A stretch of 8,111 nt of DNA from CAZVIK01 sp964627045. GTDB taxonomy: Bacteria; Acidobacteriota; Terriglobia; Bryobacterales; Bryobacteraceae. A program made the position numbers and the translations under genes. This document shows, piece after piece, positions 1-6,944 of the stretch. Under the pieces are notes generated by a model, which ran no database searches, had not been told where the DNA came from, and saw nothing but the letters and a program-made list of their open reading frames with translations. The stretch lies in assembly GCA_964627045.1 (NCBI GenBank), contig CAZVIK010000182.1:1-8111 (forward strand), written 5' to 3'. Positions within the stretch are counted from its first letter, which is position 1. Every line of letters begins with the position of its first letter.

Positions 1-25
1 GAAACCAGCCTAATCGCTATCGACA

Positions 26-54
26 CCGAGGGCGGAGCCCAGCTCCGTCCTCGG
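26..54. terminator. Strong hairpin 3' of the decarboxylase gene, possible terminator
   Basis: Positions 26-38 and 42-54 form a 13-pair inverted repeat around a 3-base loop (cca). Twelve pairs are Watson-Crick. The pair 32/48 is a G-U wobble in plus-strand RNA but an A-C mismatch in minus-strand RNA, so the fold is slightly better for a transcript coming from the left. Neither side has a proper U tract (plus side reads actctt, minus side tgtcga). It lies about 60 bases beyond the decarboxylase stop codon, where a terminator or 3'-stabilising stem would sit. Termination is inferred; only the stem is seen. Confidence 0.4.
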
Positions 55-114
55 ACTCTTCACGCCTGACCGCTGCCCACGCCACAGCGTGAACCCGCCG
101 CGCTCTTTGTCCCG

Positions 115-1461
115 CTAACGGCCGGCCGCCCGCAGGATCGCCGCCACGCTGCGTTCCACGTCTTCGTCCCGCGTCGCCCAAGAGGATACGCTGATGCGCA
201 TCGCAGTGCGTCCCTGCCATTCGGTCGGCCCGCACCAGCAGGTGCCGTCGCGCTGCACCCGTTCGATCACCGAGCGCGTGCGCGCCGCGTCACCGAACGC
301 GACCAGAACCTGGTTGAGCGTCACTTCATTTAGGATCTCACCGCCGCCCCCGTGCCGCAGGGCCTCGGCAAACCGGCGCGCCTGGCGGCAATTCCGTTCA
401 ATCAACTCAGCCAGTCCGCTCCGCCCCAACGACTTCAGCGCCGCCCAGATCTCCACGCCGCGGGCGCGCCGCGACAACTCCGGCGTGTACTGCGAAGGCT
501 CGCGATGCTCACCCTGCGGGAGGTAGGCCGCCGTCAGCGACATGGCGCCCTTGAGCGCCGCCGCGTCCCTCACGAACGCCAACCCGCTGTCATAGGGCAC
601 GTTGAGCCACTTGTGCGCGTCGGTGGCCCAGGAATCGGCTTCCGCCACGCCCTCGACCAGGTGGGCGTATTTCGGGCTTGCCGCGGCCCACAGGCCGAAC
701 GCGCCGTCTACGTGTACCCACGCGCCCGCCGCGTGCGCCCGCTGGCAGATGTCAGCCGCCGGGTCGAACGCTCCCGTGTTCACGTTTCCCGCCTGCGCGC
801 ACACGATGGCCGGTCCGCCCAGCACCGGCATTTCCTCTGCGCGCATCCGCCCCTGGTCGTCCACCGGGACGCGCATCACGCGCGACCGGCCCAGCCCCAG
901 CATCCCCAGCGCCTTGATCACCGCTGGATGCGCCTCATCCCCTACCACCACGGTCACCGGCGGCGCGCCGAACAACCCGTCGGCCTCCACATCCCATCCG
1001 TGGCGCTTGAGGACCTGGTGCCGCGCCGCGGCCAGCGCCGTGAAGTTGGCCATCGTCGCGCCGGTGACGAATGCGCCGCCGCAACCGGCCGGCAGCTTCA
1101 GCACGTCGAGCAGCCACTTCAGGGAGATCTCCTCGAGCACCGTCCCGATCGGGGACGCCGCATACAGTCCCGGGCACTGGTCCCACGCCCCGGCGAGCCA
1201 GTTGGCCGCCAGCGCCGCCGGGAGCGATCCGCCGATGACGAACCCGAAGTACCGCCGCCCGGCCATGCCCATCGTGGCGGGTGACCCGACGCGATCCAGC
1301 GCCGCGAGCACACGTTCCGGTTCCATCGGCGCGTCTGGCATCGCCTCGTCCAACTCCGCGAGCCGTTCGATCGCCTCCGCCGTGGGCGCCACGCTCCGCT
1401 CGTCGAGGTTCTCCAGGTAACGCGCCGCCGTTTCCGCCGCCAGATTAAGTAGCTGTCTCAT
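115..1461 (-). CDS. Group II pyridoxal-phosphate-dependent decarboxylase / aminotransferase-family protein
   Basis: This is a fold-type I PLP enzyme of the aromatic-L-amino-acid/glutamate decarboxylase group. Residue numbers count from the GTG at 1464. TGATMAN (134-140) matches the phosphate-binding turn. H179 in GDEAHPAV fits the histidine that stacks on the cofactor ring. D253 in HVDGAFG should pair with the pyridine nitrogen. K285 in TDAHKWLNVPYDSG is the Schiff-base lysine. RGVEIWAALKSLGRSG (335-350) is the usual C-terminal family block. At about 449 residues it is near full length and has no signal peptide, so it is probably cytoplasmic. The substrate cannot be assigned; databases often label such proteins simply as aspartate aminotransferase family. 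GTG at 1464 and ATG at 1461 are adjacent possible starts; I chose ATG, and neither has a clear Shine-Dalgarno. The stop is TAG at 115-117. It is monocistronic as far as can be seen. Confidence 0.93.
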   Translation of the reverse strand: MRQLLNLAAETAARYLENLDERSVAPTAEAIERLAELDEAMPDAPMEPERVLAALDRVGSPATMGMAGRRYFGFVIGGSLPAALAANWLAGAWDQCPGLYAASPIGTVLEEISLKWLLDVLKLPAGCGGAFVTGATMANFTALAAARHQVLKRHGWDVEADGLFGAPPVTVVVGDEAHPAVIKALGMLGLGRSRVMRVPVDDQGRMRAEEMPVLGGPAIVCAQAGNVNTGAFDPAADICQRAHAAGAWVHVDGAFGLWAAASPKYAHLVEGVAEADSWATDAHKWLNVPYDSGLAFVRDAAALKGAMSLTAAYLPQGEHREPSQYTPELSRRARGVEIWAALKSLGRSGLAELIERNCRQARRFAEALRHGGGGEILNEVTLNQVLVAFGDAARTRSVIERVQRDGTCWCGPTEWQGRTAMRISVSSWATRDEDVERSVAAILRAAGR

Positions 1462-1587
1462 CACTTGCGATGGTAGCGTGCCGGAAGTGAAGCGGGCACC
1501 GACCGCCGTCGTGGCGTGAGCACTCCGCGTGCCGCGTCACGGCTCTATGCTCCGCCCGGCCCGCCGTGCCCGGCCTGACCATGGCGT

Positions 1588-1810
1588 TCAGTGGACTTGC
1601 TCAACTGGAATCGCTGTCACTTGGAGCGTCCTGCGGTCGTTCTGCTTGAGCGAAAGCGACTCGGCACTACCCTGATACTTCTTCAGGATCTCCGGGTCCT
1701 CGAAAGCGCCATCCTCGATGTCCTCCCATGCCAGAACCTGGTAGTCGCCGGGGACCACGTCCGTCAGGCTGAATCCGCCGCGTTGATCCGAATACCCGCG
1801 CCTGGAGTCC
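1588..1810 (-). pseudogene. C-terminal remnant of a carboxypeptidase-regulatory-like domain protein
   Basis: About 74 codons ending at TGA (1588-1590) read as the end of a carboxypeptidase-regulatory-like (beta-sandwich) protein. They include a YSDQRGGFSL strand, the turn VVPGDYQVLAWEDIEDGAF, then EDPEILKKYQGSAESL and a final strand TLQVTAIPVEQVH. The PGDY...AWE pattern followed by D/E-PE-xLKKY is characteristic of large acidobacterial surface proteins, where this domain lies at the extreme C-terminus. Reading upstream, the family pattern stops near position 1800-1810. The frame stays open to 2160, but that part is low-complexity and antisense to a better plus-strand reading. The gene therefore lacks its 5' end. 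No plausible start or ribosome binding site lies at the edge of the conserved part. Family membership is by pattern; the broken state is inferred from the missing N-terminus. Confidence 0.62.
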
Positions 1811-2232
1811 GCCTCCGGCCCGGCCGGCTCCGGCGCCTCGGACGACGCCGCCGCCCGGTTGCTCCGCACCGTCCTCCACCTGCACTCCTCCAGCGAAGTC
1901 GGCTTCAGCCGGGTCACCGAACTCGCCGCCACCGGCGCGCGCCTGGTCCAGGACGTTGCGGCGTTGCGCGGCAGTCTGTCGGCCGACCAGTTGTTCGCTA
2001 CAGCCGTCGAACGGGCGCGCACCCTGCTCGACCGGCTGGCCGGGCCCGGCGCCGCGGGCTCGGGTCCCGCGCTCGGCCGCCACATGGAGGCCCTCGCCGA
2101 ACGGTATATCATGCAGGCCGAACGGGACGTGCACGCCGCGGCAGCCGGCGCCCTCGTCACCGCCGATCCCGCCTGCCAGGCGCCCTCCGCTTCTGGAGAA
2201 AAGGACCGGGGTGAAAACGTAGAGCTCTTTCA
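1811..2232 (+). pseudogene. Truncated helical protein fragment, family not recognised
   Basis: The plus frame open from 1787 gives, from about 1811 to 2232, a protein-like sequence with amphipathic helices: DDAAARLLRTVLHLHSSS, VTELAATGARLVQDVAALRG, FATAVERARTLLDRL and MEALAERYIMQAERDVH. It ends in a short acidic-hydrophobic tail, GENVELF. No convincing start exists: the first candidate is TTG at 1859, inside the first helix and without a ribosome binding site. After the tail the frame does not stop. The next codon is CAA, one transition from TAA, and the frame runs 40 more codons to TGA at 2351-2353, antisense to the end of the enolase-superfamily gene. This suggests a gene that lost its 5' end and probably its stop. 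It could instead be a short real gene starting at TTG. I cannot assign a function. Confidence 0.4.
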
Positions 2233-2279
2233 AACCCGCCGCGGCCGGCGTCACAATTGCCGCCGGGCTCCGGTGAAGT

Positions 2280-3674
2280 CTACAGAAACTGCCCGTCGAA
2301 AGACCGCTCGTTATCCCACTCTTTCGTCGGCTCGAAGAATCCCGGCTCTTTGACCCACTTTTTGAGCGCCTCTTCGTTGTAAGTGAAGCCGAGCCCCGGA
2401 GCGTCCGGCACCGTCACGAATCCATCCCGGATGACCGGCTTTGCCGCGCCCTCCACCACGGAGAAGAACTCATCGGTGTGATCCGCGTTGTGGAACTCCA
2501 GCACCATGAACTGCTCGCACGCCGCCGCCGCATGCACGGCGGCAAACAGCGTCGTCGGGTTGTTGTGGTTGTGGTAGGCCGTGGCGATTCCATACTGGCT
2601 GGCCAGATCGCTGATCTTCTTGGACTCCAGGATGCCGCCGCACTCCGCCGGGTCCGGATGCGCGATGGAGATCGCCCTCTTTTCAAAAAGATCCTTGAAC
2701 CCGGTGGCCAGGTAGATGTCCTCGCCGGTCAGAATCGGCGTCTTGCAGGAGTTCTTGATCCGCACCAGATCGTCGGCAAATTGCCACGGCACAGTGTCTT
2801 CCAGCCACGCGAAGTTGAACTTGTCGACCGCCTGCGCGAACTTGATGATGTTCTCGACGTTGAAGCTGCCGTAGTGGTCGGTGGCGATCGGGATCTCCCA
2901 TCCCACCTTCTCACGCACCGCGGCGCAGTAGTCCTCGATCGCTCGCAGCCCCTTTTCCGTGACGTGGCCGCCGGTGAACTGGTGCGGCGTCCGTGGACGC
3001 TGCGCACCCATGCCCCCGCCGCGTTGCGGAATCGCCGCCGGCGCGGGCGTGACGACGTTTTCCCGCCCGCCGATCCGCGCGATCGCCAGGTCCATCTTGA
3101 GGAACTTGTAACCCTGGGCAACCCGGCTCTGTAGCGCCTTTGCCATTTCATCGGGGTTCGTGGAAAAGGTCGTGTCGGCGTACAGCAGGATCCTGTCGCG
3201 GAACTTACCGCCCAGCATCTGCCATACCGGGACTCCCCACGCCTTTCCGGCCACGTCCCAACAGGCCATCTCGACGGCCGAGACACCGCCGCCCATCACG
3301 CCGTGGCTGCCGTGCTGCTTGATCTTGTAGAAGATCTCCGCCACGTTGCACGGGTTCATACCCACGATCCGGCTTTTCAGCATCAGCGCGTAGGTCTTGC
3401 TGGCGCGCCCGCGCACGTCGCCGTAGCCCGAGATCCCCTGGTTGGTGTCGATCCGGATCAGGCAACGCGAGTCGCCCTCGTAGGGCGGCGACGCCATGAC
3501 GAAACGCATGTCGGTGATCCGCAGCGCCGACGGTTTCGAGTTCGTGTTCATCTGCCCCGAGACGGCTTCGAGATCCGCGTGGGTAATCAGCGTTCCGGCG
3601 GCGATCGCCGACGTGGCGCGCGTCGTTGTCGTCAAGAACGCCCGTCTGGAGACTCCCAGTGCCTTCCGAATCAT
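2280..3674 (-). CDS. Tat-exported mandelate racemase/muconate lactonizing enzyme family protein, probable sugar-acid dehydratase
   Basis: A 464-residue enolase-superfamily enzyme with an N-terminal twin-arginine signal (SRRAFLTTT, R10-R11, then a mild hydrophobic run to about residue 31), so export to the periplasm is predicted. The capping domain spans about 50-160 and the barrel about 162-430. Metal ligands fit D266 (ATDHYGSF), E292 (LEDTVPW) and E318 (LTGEDIY). The His-Asp dyad fits H368 (AYHNHNNP, with the P and L spacing of galactonate dehydratase) and D341 (HPDPAECGG). The KxK pair of mandelate racemase is K193-M-D195, so the second lysine is absent, which favours a dehydratase over a racemase. 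A Pro/Gly-rich stretch at about 203-238 makes the K193 to D266 spacing unusually long. The start is ATG 3674 with a strong ribosome binding site. The stop is TAG at 2280-2282. Substrate unknown. Confidence 0.92.
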   Translation of the reverse strand: MIRKALGVSRRAFLTTTTRATSAIAAGTLITHADLEAVSGQMNTNSKPSALRITDMRFVMASPPYEGDSRCLIRIDTNQGISGYGDVRGRASKTYALMLKSRIVGMNPCNVAEIFYKIKQHGSHGVMGGGVSAVEMACWDVAGKAWGVPVWQMLGGKFRDRILLYADTTFSTNPDEMAKALQSRVAQGYKFLKMDLAIARIGGRENVVTPAPAAIPQRGGGMGAQRPRTPHQFTGGHVTEKGLRAIEDYCAAVREKVGWEIPIATDHYGSFNVENIIKFAQAVDKFNFAWLEDTVPWQFADDLVRIKNSCKTPILTGEDIYLATGFKDLFEKRAISIAHPDPAECGGILESKKISDLASQYGIATAYHNHNNPTTLFAAVHAAAACEQFMVLEFHNADHTDEFFSVVEGAAKPVIRDGFVTVPDAPGLGFTYNEEALKKWVKEPGFFEPTKEWDNERSFDGQFL

Positions 3675-3679
3675 GCTCG

Positions 3680-3686
3680 CTCCTCC
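3680..3686 (-). promoter_or_regulatory. Ribosome binding site of the mandelate racemase-family gene
   Basis: On the minus strand GGAGGAG lies 5 bases before the ATG at 3674. It fixes the start and so confirms that the twin-arginine leader is part of the protein. Confidence 0.8.
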
Positions 3687-3984
3687 GAGTTCACTTACGC
3701 CGCAGGCAGCCCCGCGGCACCCGCCAGTGTATCAGCCCGGCTCCCGGCCCATCAATCCAATCGCCACCGGCCGCCGGCGTGAAGATCACGCTCGTTTCCG
3801 CGAGCGGGGCCGGAAATGGCATCCCGCCCGGATTCACCGCATTCCCCGCCCCGGCGCCGAATCGAACAACGCAAGATCCACTAGCTCGGCACGGTTTCAT
3901 TGTCCCGGCTTACCGGTCTGGCGGCTAACCTCGGGTGCCGCCGGCGGCCTGACCGTCGTTCTGCTACTTGGTAGTAACCGATGG
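3687..3984. other. Divergent intergenic region with no convincing gene
   Basis: About 300 bases lie between the divergently read enolase-superfamily and VWFA genes, and promoters for both should be here. Frames on both strands stay open for 70-170 codons. The minus frame 3691-3900 has a high-GC third-position pattern in its second half (for example PLAETSVIFTPAAGGDWIDG) and stops 16 bases before the enolase-superfamily start. It has no ribosome binding site at its ATG and I do not recognise it. I regard it as possible remnant sequence or chance openness in GC-rich DNA. No repeats or RNA genes are seen. Confidence 0.35.
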
Positions 3985-3993
3985 TGGTACACT
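3985..3993 (+). promoter_or_regulatory. Possible extended -10 promoter element of the VWFA gene
   Basis: TGGTACACT matches the extended -10 form TGnTAnAnT (TACACT is 4 of 6 to TATAAT). No good -35 hexamer lies 16-18 bases upstream, which an extended -10 can tolerate. A start of transcription near position 4000 would give a leader of about 35 bases before the GTG. An imperfect ACAC-tt-GTGT inverted repeat overlaps it (3989-3998). This is a pattern match only. Confidence 0.3.
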
Positions 3994-4022
3994 TGTGTCA
4001 ACTCTACGGTCGCGGATTAACC

Positions 4023-4028
4023 GGAGGT
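4023..4028 (+). promoter_or_regulatory. Ribosome binding site deciding the GTG start of the VWFA gene
   Basis: GGAGGT lies 5 bases before the GTG at 4034. The frame is open further up, to an ATG at 3968, but that ATG has no ribosome binding site, would put 22 charged residues before the signal peptide, and would sit upstream of the likely promoter. GTG 4034 is therefore preferred. Confidence 0.75.
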
Positions 4029-4033
4029 GTACA

Positions 4034-6049
4034 GTGGCGTTCAAGTGGCTCGCTGCACTGTTGATCACGGTTGTTCCTTTTGCGGCACAGCAGATATCAC
4101 CGGCAGAACCGGACGACTCCGGCCTGGTGCTGCGCTTCGACGTCAACCTGGTGCAGATTGACGCCGTTGTCACTGACCGTGACGGCCGCCGCGTAACCGG
4201 CCTCACGCCGGCGGATTTCGAGATCCGGCAAGACGGCAAGGTCCAGCGGATTACCCACTTCACTTACATCCCCGAGGAGGAGCCGCTCGCCGCGGGGCAG
4301 CTTCCATCAAGTCCGGCTCCGCCGTCGCAGCTCAAACGCGACGAGGTGCGCCGGACCATCGCCATCCTGGTCGATGACGCCGGCATGGAGTTCCCCGACC
4401 TCGTCCGCACGCGCCGCGCCCTTCTACGCTTCGTGAAGGAGGAACTTCGTCCCGGCGACCTGGTGTCGGTGCTCCGCACGGCAGTGGGTTCTGGCGCGCT
4501 GCAGCAGTTCAGCGCGGATCGCGACTACCTGGCGCGCGTCGTCGAGCGCATTCAGTGGATACCTCCGATTGAGTCGGACGACCTACCGCTCGGCTATGTA
4601 TTGCCGCAGGTCCTGCGTGCGATGGCCGAGTTCCCCGGACGCAAGGTTCTGATTTTAATCGGCCGGAGCGCGGGCTCGGAGTCGACCCACCTCCGGATGA
4701 TGGACGCGGCCAGCCGTTCCTCGACGGTGATCCATGCCGTCTACGCGCCGGGTGTGGAGACATTCGCCATCACGGCGGCGGAGCGGCAGCCGGCCAGTGC
4801 GATCGTGGCAGAGGCCCGCGAACCTTTGAGAGGGCCTTTAGGTTGGAGCATGATGGGGTTCCCTCGGGTTCGAGCGATGAACCGCCAGGCGGTCTTGAAG
4901 TCCCTCGCCGAGGCCACCGGCGGGCTTTTCTTCGGAGGCAACGACATCGACAGCCACGTGGTGAATGCCTCGCGGGATTCCTCGGGTTACTACCTGATCG
5001 GCTGGTACCCCGGCCCTGATGCATTCCAACGGCGGGCCGGCGGACCTCCGGCCTATCACAGGCTTCAGGTCCGTTTGAAGCGCGATGGCCTGAAGGTCCG
5101 GACGCGCGCCGGCTTCCAGGCGGTTCCAAGCGCGCCGCCGCGCCCGGACAACCGCTCGGATGCCGCCGAGATGCTCGACGCGCTCTTCTCGCCGTTCAAG
5201 AGCGGCGACATCGACGTGCAACTTTCCTCGACGTTTCAGTACGACCAAGCGACAGGCCCGTATCTGATTTCGATGCTCCATGTGCGCCCCGAGGGCATCG
5301 ACTTCAAGCGGGACGATCGCGGCTGCCAGATCGCGGACCTGGAGGTGTTAAGTACGCCGCTCTGGCTCGACCAGAAGCGGGTCACACCGTCCGGCATCAC
5401 CACGTCGCAGCAGGCTCATATGGAAGTGTGCGGAGAAAGCGCCAAGCGCGTGATTACGGACGGTTTCGCCGTGGAGTTACGCACCGCGGTCGAAAAGGCC
5501 GGCGCGTATCAGATGCGGGTTGCCGTCCGTAACATCCAACCCGGCGAGACTCACTCCAACGCCCCTCGGGCCAGGGTGGCGCGGCACCCCGGCTCTACCG
5601 GGAAACCGCCGCTGATCGGCTCGGCGGCGCAGATGGTCGAGGTTCCCGACCGTAGCCGCAAAGCACTGGCGATCACCGGCCTGACCGTCGGCGCAGCCCC
5701 GGCCTCACTGCCCCCGGCAGGAGGCGTCCGCTTCCGCACGCTGTATCCGGAAGCCGATCCGGCGCTGCGGCGGTTCGCCGCCGCCGATGCGGTCCCTTAC
5801 GCGGTCCGGGTCATTGCCGGAAAGGAGAACGTACCGCTGACGGCGCGCCTGGTTCTGCTGCGCGAGGGCGAAAAGGCCGCTTCCACCGAGGCGGTGCCGC
5901 TCCGGACGGGAGAATCGTTTGAAGGCACGTTCCGTCTGGACAAATCTCTCGCGCCGGGACGCTATCTGCTGGGCGCCGAGGTCGCCGAGCAGTCTGGTAG
6001 GAAGAAACCGGAGACCGCCCAGAGCTGGATCGATCTTGAGATTCAGTAG
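4034..6049 (+). CDS. VWFA-related Acidobacterial-domain secreted protein
   Basis: A 671-residue protein of the VWFA-related family widespread in Acidobacteria; no biochemical role is established for it. Residues 1-18 (AFKWLAALLITVVPFAA) form a Sec signal peptide, probably cut near AA/QQ. The family N-terminal strand block is VNLVQIDAVVTDRDGRRVTG (about 37-56), followed by DFEIRQDGKVQ. The von Willebrand A-like domain spans about 106-245: RRTIAILVDDAGMEF, a helix with RPGDLVSVLR, and FPGRKVLILIG. The MIDAS motif DxSxS is reduced to D114-D-A-G-M118, without either serine. LAEATGGLFFGGND (about 291-304) and SSGYYLIGWYP (316-326) are the usual closing family motifs. The C-terminal 300 residues are beta-rich and I cannot assign them. 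The start is GTG with a good ribosome binding site. The peptidase gene follows after 83 bases, possibly in the same transcript. Confidence 0.9.
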   Translation: MAFKWLAALLITVVPFAAQQISPAEPDDSGLVLRFDVNLVQIDAVVTDRDGRRVTGLTPADFEIRQDGKVQRITHFTYIPEEEPLAAGQLPSSPAPPSQLKRDEVRRTIAILVDDAGMEFPDLVRTRRALLRFVKEELRPGDLVSVLRTAVGSGALQQFSADRDYLARVVERIQWIPPIESDDLPLGYVLPQVLRAMAEFPGRKVLILIGRSAGSESTHLRMMDAASRSSTVIHAVYAPGVETFAITAAERQPASAIVAEAREPLRGPLGWSMMGFPRVRAMNRQAVLKSLAEATGGLFFGGNDIDSHVVNASRDSSGYYLIGWYPGPDAFQRRAGGPPAYHRLQVRLKRDGLKVRTRAGFQAVPSAPPRPDNRSDAAEMLDALFSPFKSGDIDVQLSSTFQYDQATGPYLISMLHVRPEGIDFKRDDRGCQIADLEVLSTPLWLDQKRVTPSGITTSQQAHMEVCGESAKRVITDGFAVELRTAVEKAGAYQMRVAVRNIQPGETHSNAPRARVARHPGSTGKPPLIGSAAQMVEVPDRSRKALAITGLTVGAAPASLPPAGGVRFRTLYPEADPALRRFAAADAVPYAVRVIAGKENVPLTARLVLLREGEKAASTEAVPLRTGESFEGTFRLDKSLAPGRYLLGAEVAEQSGRKKPETAQSWIDLEIQ

Positions 6050-6132
6050 GGTTCGGTCCCCCGTGGTTTGAGACAACCAGGAGATGGAGATCCCGGACTC
6101 TGGCTTCAACGGCGCGACGGGATGGAGACAGG

Positions 6133-6942
6133 ATGGACATGAAATCCGGGACCATGCGTGTCCACCTTAGTCTCGCCCTCACCGCAGCGTCCTTCATTGC
6201 GGCTCAACCGGCGTCCGCTCAACGGCGCGGCGGCACAACGGACGCCCAGATCGCAGAGCAAGCGGTACGGGTCGCTTCCGGCGCTCGCGTCGAGTTGTTC
6301 CAGCACGGACTCACCGTCGATGCCGCCCTATTGAAGGTGGCCGAACAGGCCCTCGAACGCATGGAAACCGTGCTCGGCCGGAGGCTCGACGAACCCACGC
6401 TCGGACCCAAGGTCCGCATCTACGTTTCGGCCTCGGTCACCGTCTCCCACGTTTGGCGCAACTACGACCATCCGCGCGACCCCAGGCCCATCCTCTTCCT
6501 TAACCCCAGGGTGGCCCGCGGCGCGCTCATTGGGGCGGACGCCACCTACGCCCATGAGATGGCTCACCCGCTGACGTGGCGTTACCACAGCCACACCCTC
6601 CGCGAAGGCCTTGCCCACTATCTTGCCGTGCAGGTTCACCCCGGCGCCGGTATCGGCCCCAATCCCCACGGTTACGGCTCACCGCCCGCCGTCCCCGCTG
6701 ACGTCGTGCAGTGTCTCGGAACCACCCGGGAGCCGCCCCGCGCCGTCAACGACGACATTGAATTCCGCCGCGCCTACTACGACGCAAGCTACTGCTTCGT
6801 CCGCTTCCTGATCGAACGCGGGGGCATGCCCGCCTTCCTCCAGATCTACGACGCCCCCAACCCGGAACCCGCCTACGCGGGGATTTACGGAGCCCGGCGC
6901 CCGAATTTGGTCAGCGCCGCGCTCCAAGCAACGGCGCATTAA
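6133..6942 (+). CDS. Secreted HExxH metallopeptidase-like protein (gluzincin-like)
   Basis: A 269-residue protein with a Sec signal peptide: positive start, hydrophobic run 11-24, and cleavage predicted after ASA (about residue 29). The zinc-peptidase signature is H141-E142-M-A-H145 in YAHEMAHPLTW. A second motif, LREGLAHYLA, provides E158 as the likely third ligand, as in gluzincin/peptidase-MA-like proteins. The spacing of 13 residues from H145 to E158 is short for that group. VRIYVSASV (94-102) and DASYCFVRFLIERGG (about 217-231) resemble the edge strand and the C-terminal helix seen in this fold. ATG 6133 is chosen because GGAG lies 5 bases upstream; ATG 6139 and 6154 also keep a signal peptide. 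The stop is TAA at 6940-6942. Substrate unknown. The gene follows the VWFA gene on the same strand, and both products are secreted. Confidence 0.82.
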   Translation: MDMKSGTMRVHLSLALTAASFIAAQPASAQRRGGTTDAQIAEQAVRVASGARVELFQHGLTVDAALLKVAEQALERMETVLGRRLDEPTLGPKVRIYVSASVTVSHVWRNYDHPRDPRPILFLNPRVARGALIGADATYAHEMAHPLTWRYHSHTLREGLAHYLAVQVHPGAGIGPNPHGYGSPPAVPADVVQCLGTTREPPRAVNDDIEFRRAYYDASYCFVRFLIERGGMPAFLQIYDAPNPEPAYAGIYGARRPNLVSAALQATAH

Positions 6943-6944
6943 CC

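Noticed and set aside
194..1420. Several long plus-strand open frames (up to 310 codons) opposite the decarboxylase gene
   Set aside because: They are Arg/Pro/Ala-rich shadows of a strongly conserved minus-strand enzyme and have no recognisable motif.
1811..2160. Minus-strand continuation of the carboxypeptidase-regulatory-like frame up to 2160 or 2254
   Set aside because: The family pattern ends near 1805; beyond it the frame is low-complexity and antisense to a more protein-like plus-strand reading.
2245..2266. Hairpin ccggcg/cgccgg downstream of the enolase-superfamily gene as a terminator
   Set aside because: Only 6 pairs with a 10-base loop and no U tract next to it; expected often in GC-rich DNA.
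2478..3134. Plus-strand 218-codon frame with valine and histidine/arginine runs
   Set aside because: Antisense shadow of the enolase-superfamily gene; the Val run is the reverse of the HNHNN codons.
3968..4033. Upstream ATG 3968 as start of the VWFA gene
   Set aside because: No ribosome binding site, charged residues before the signal peptide, and overlap with the likely promoter; GTG 4034 has GGAGGT at good spacing.
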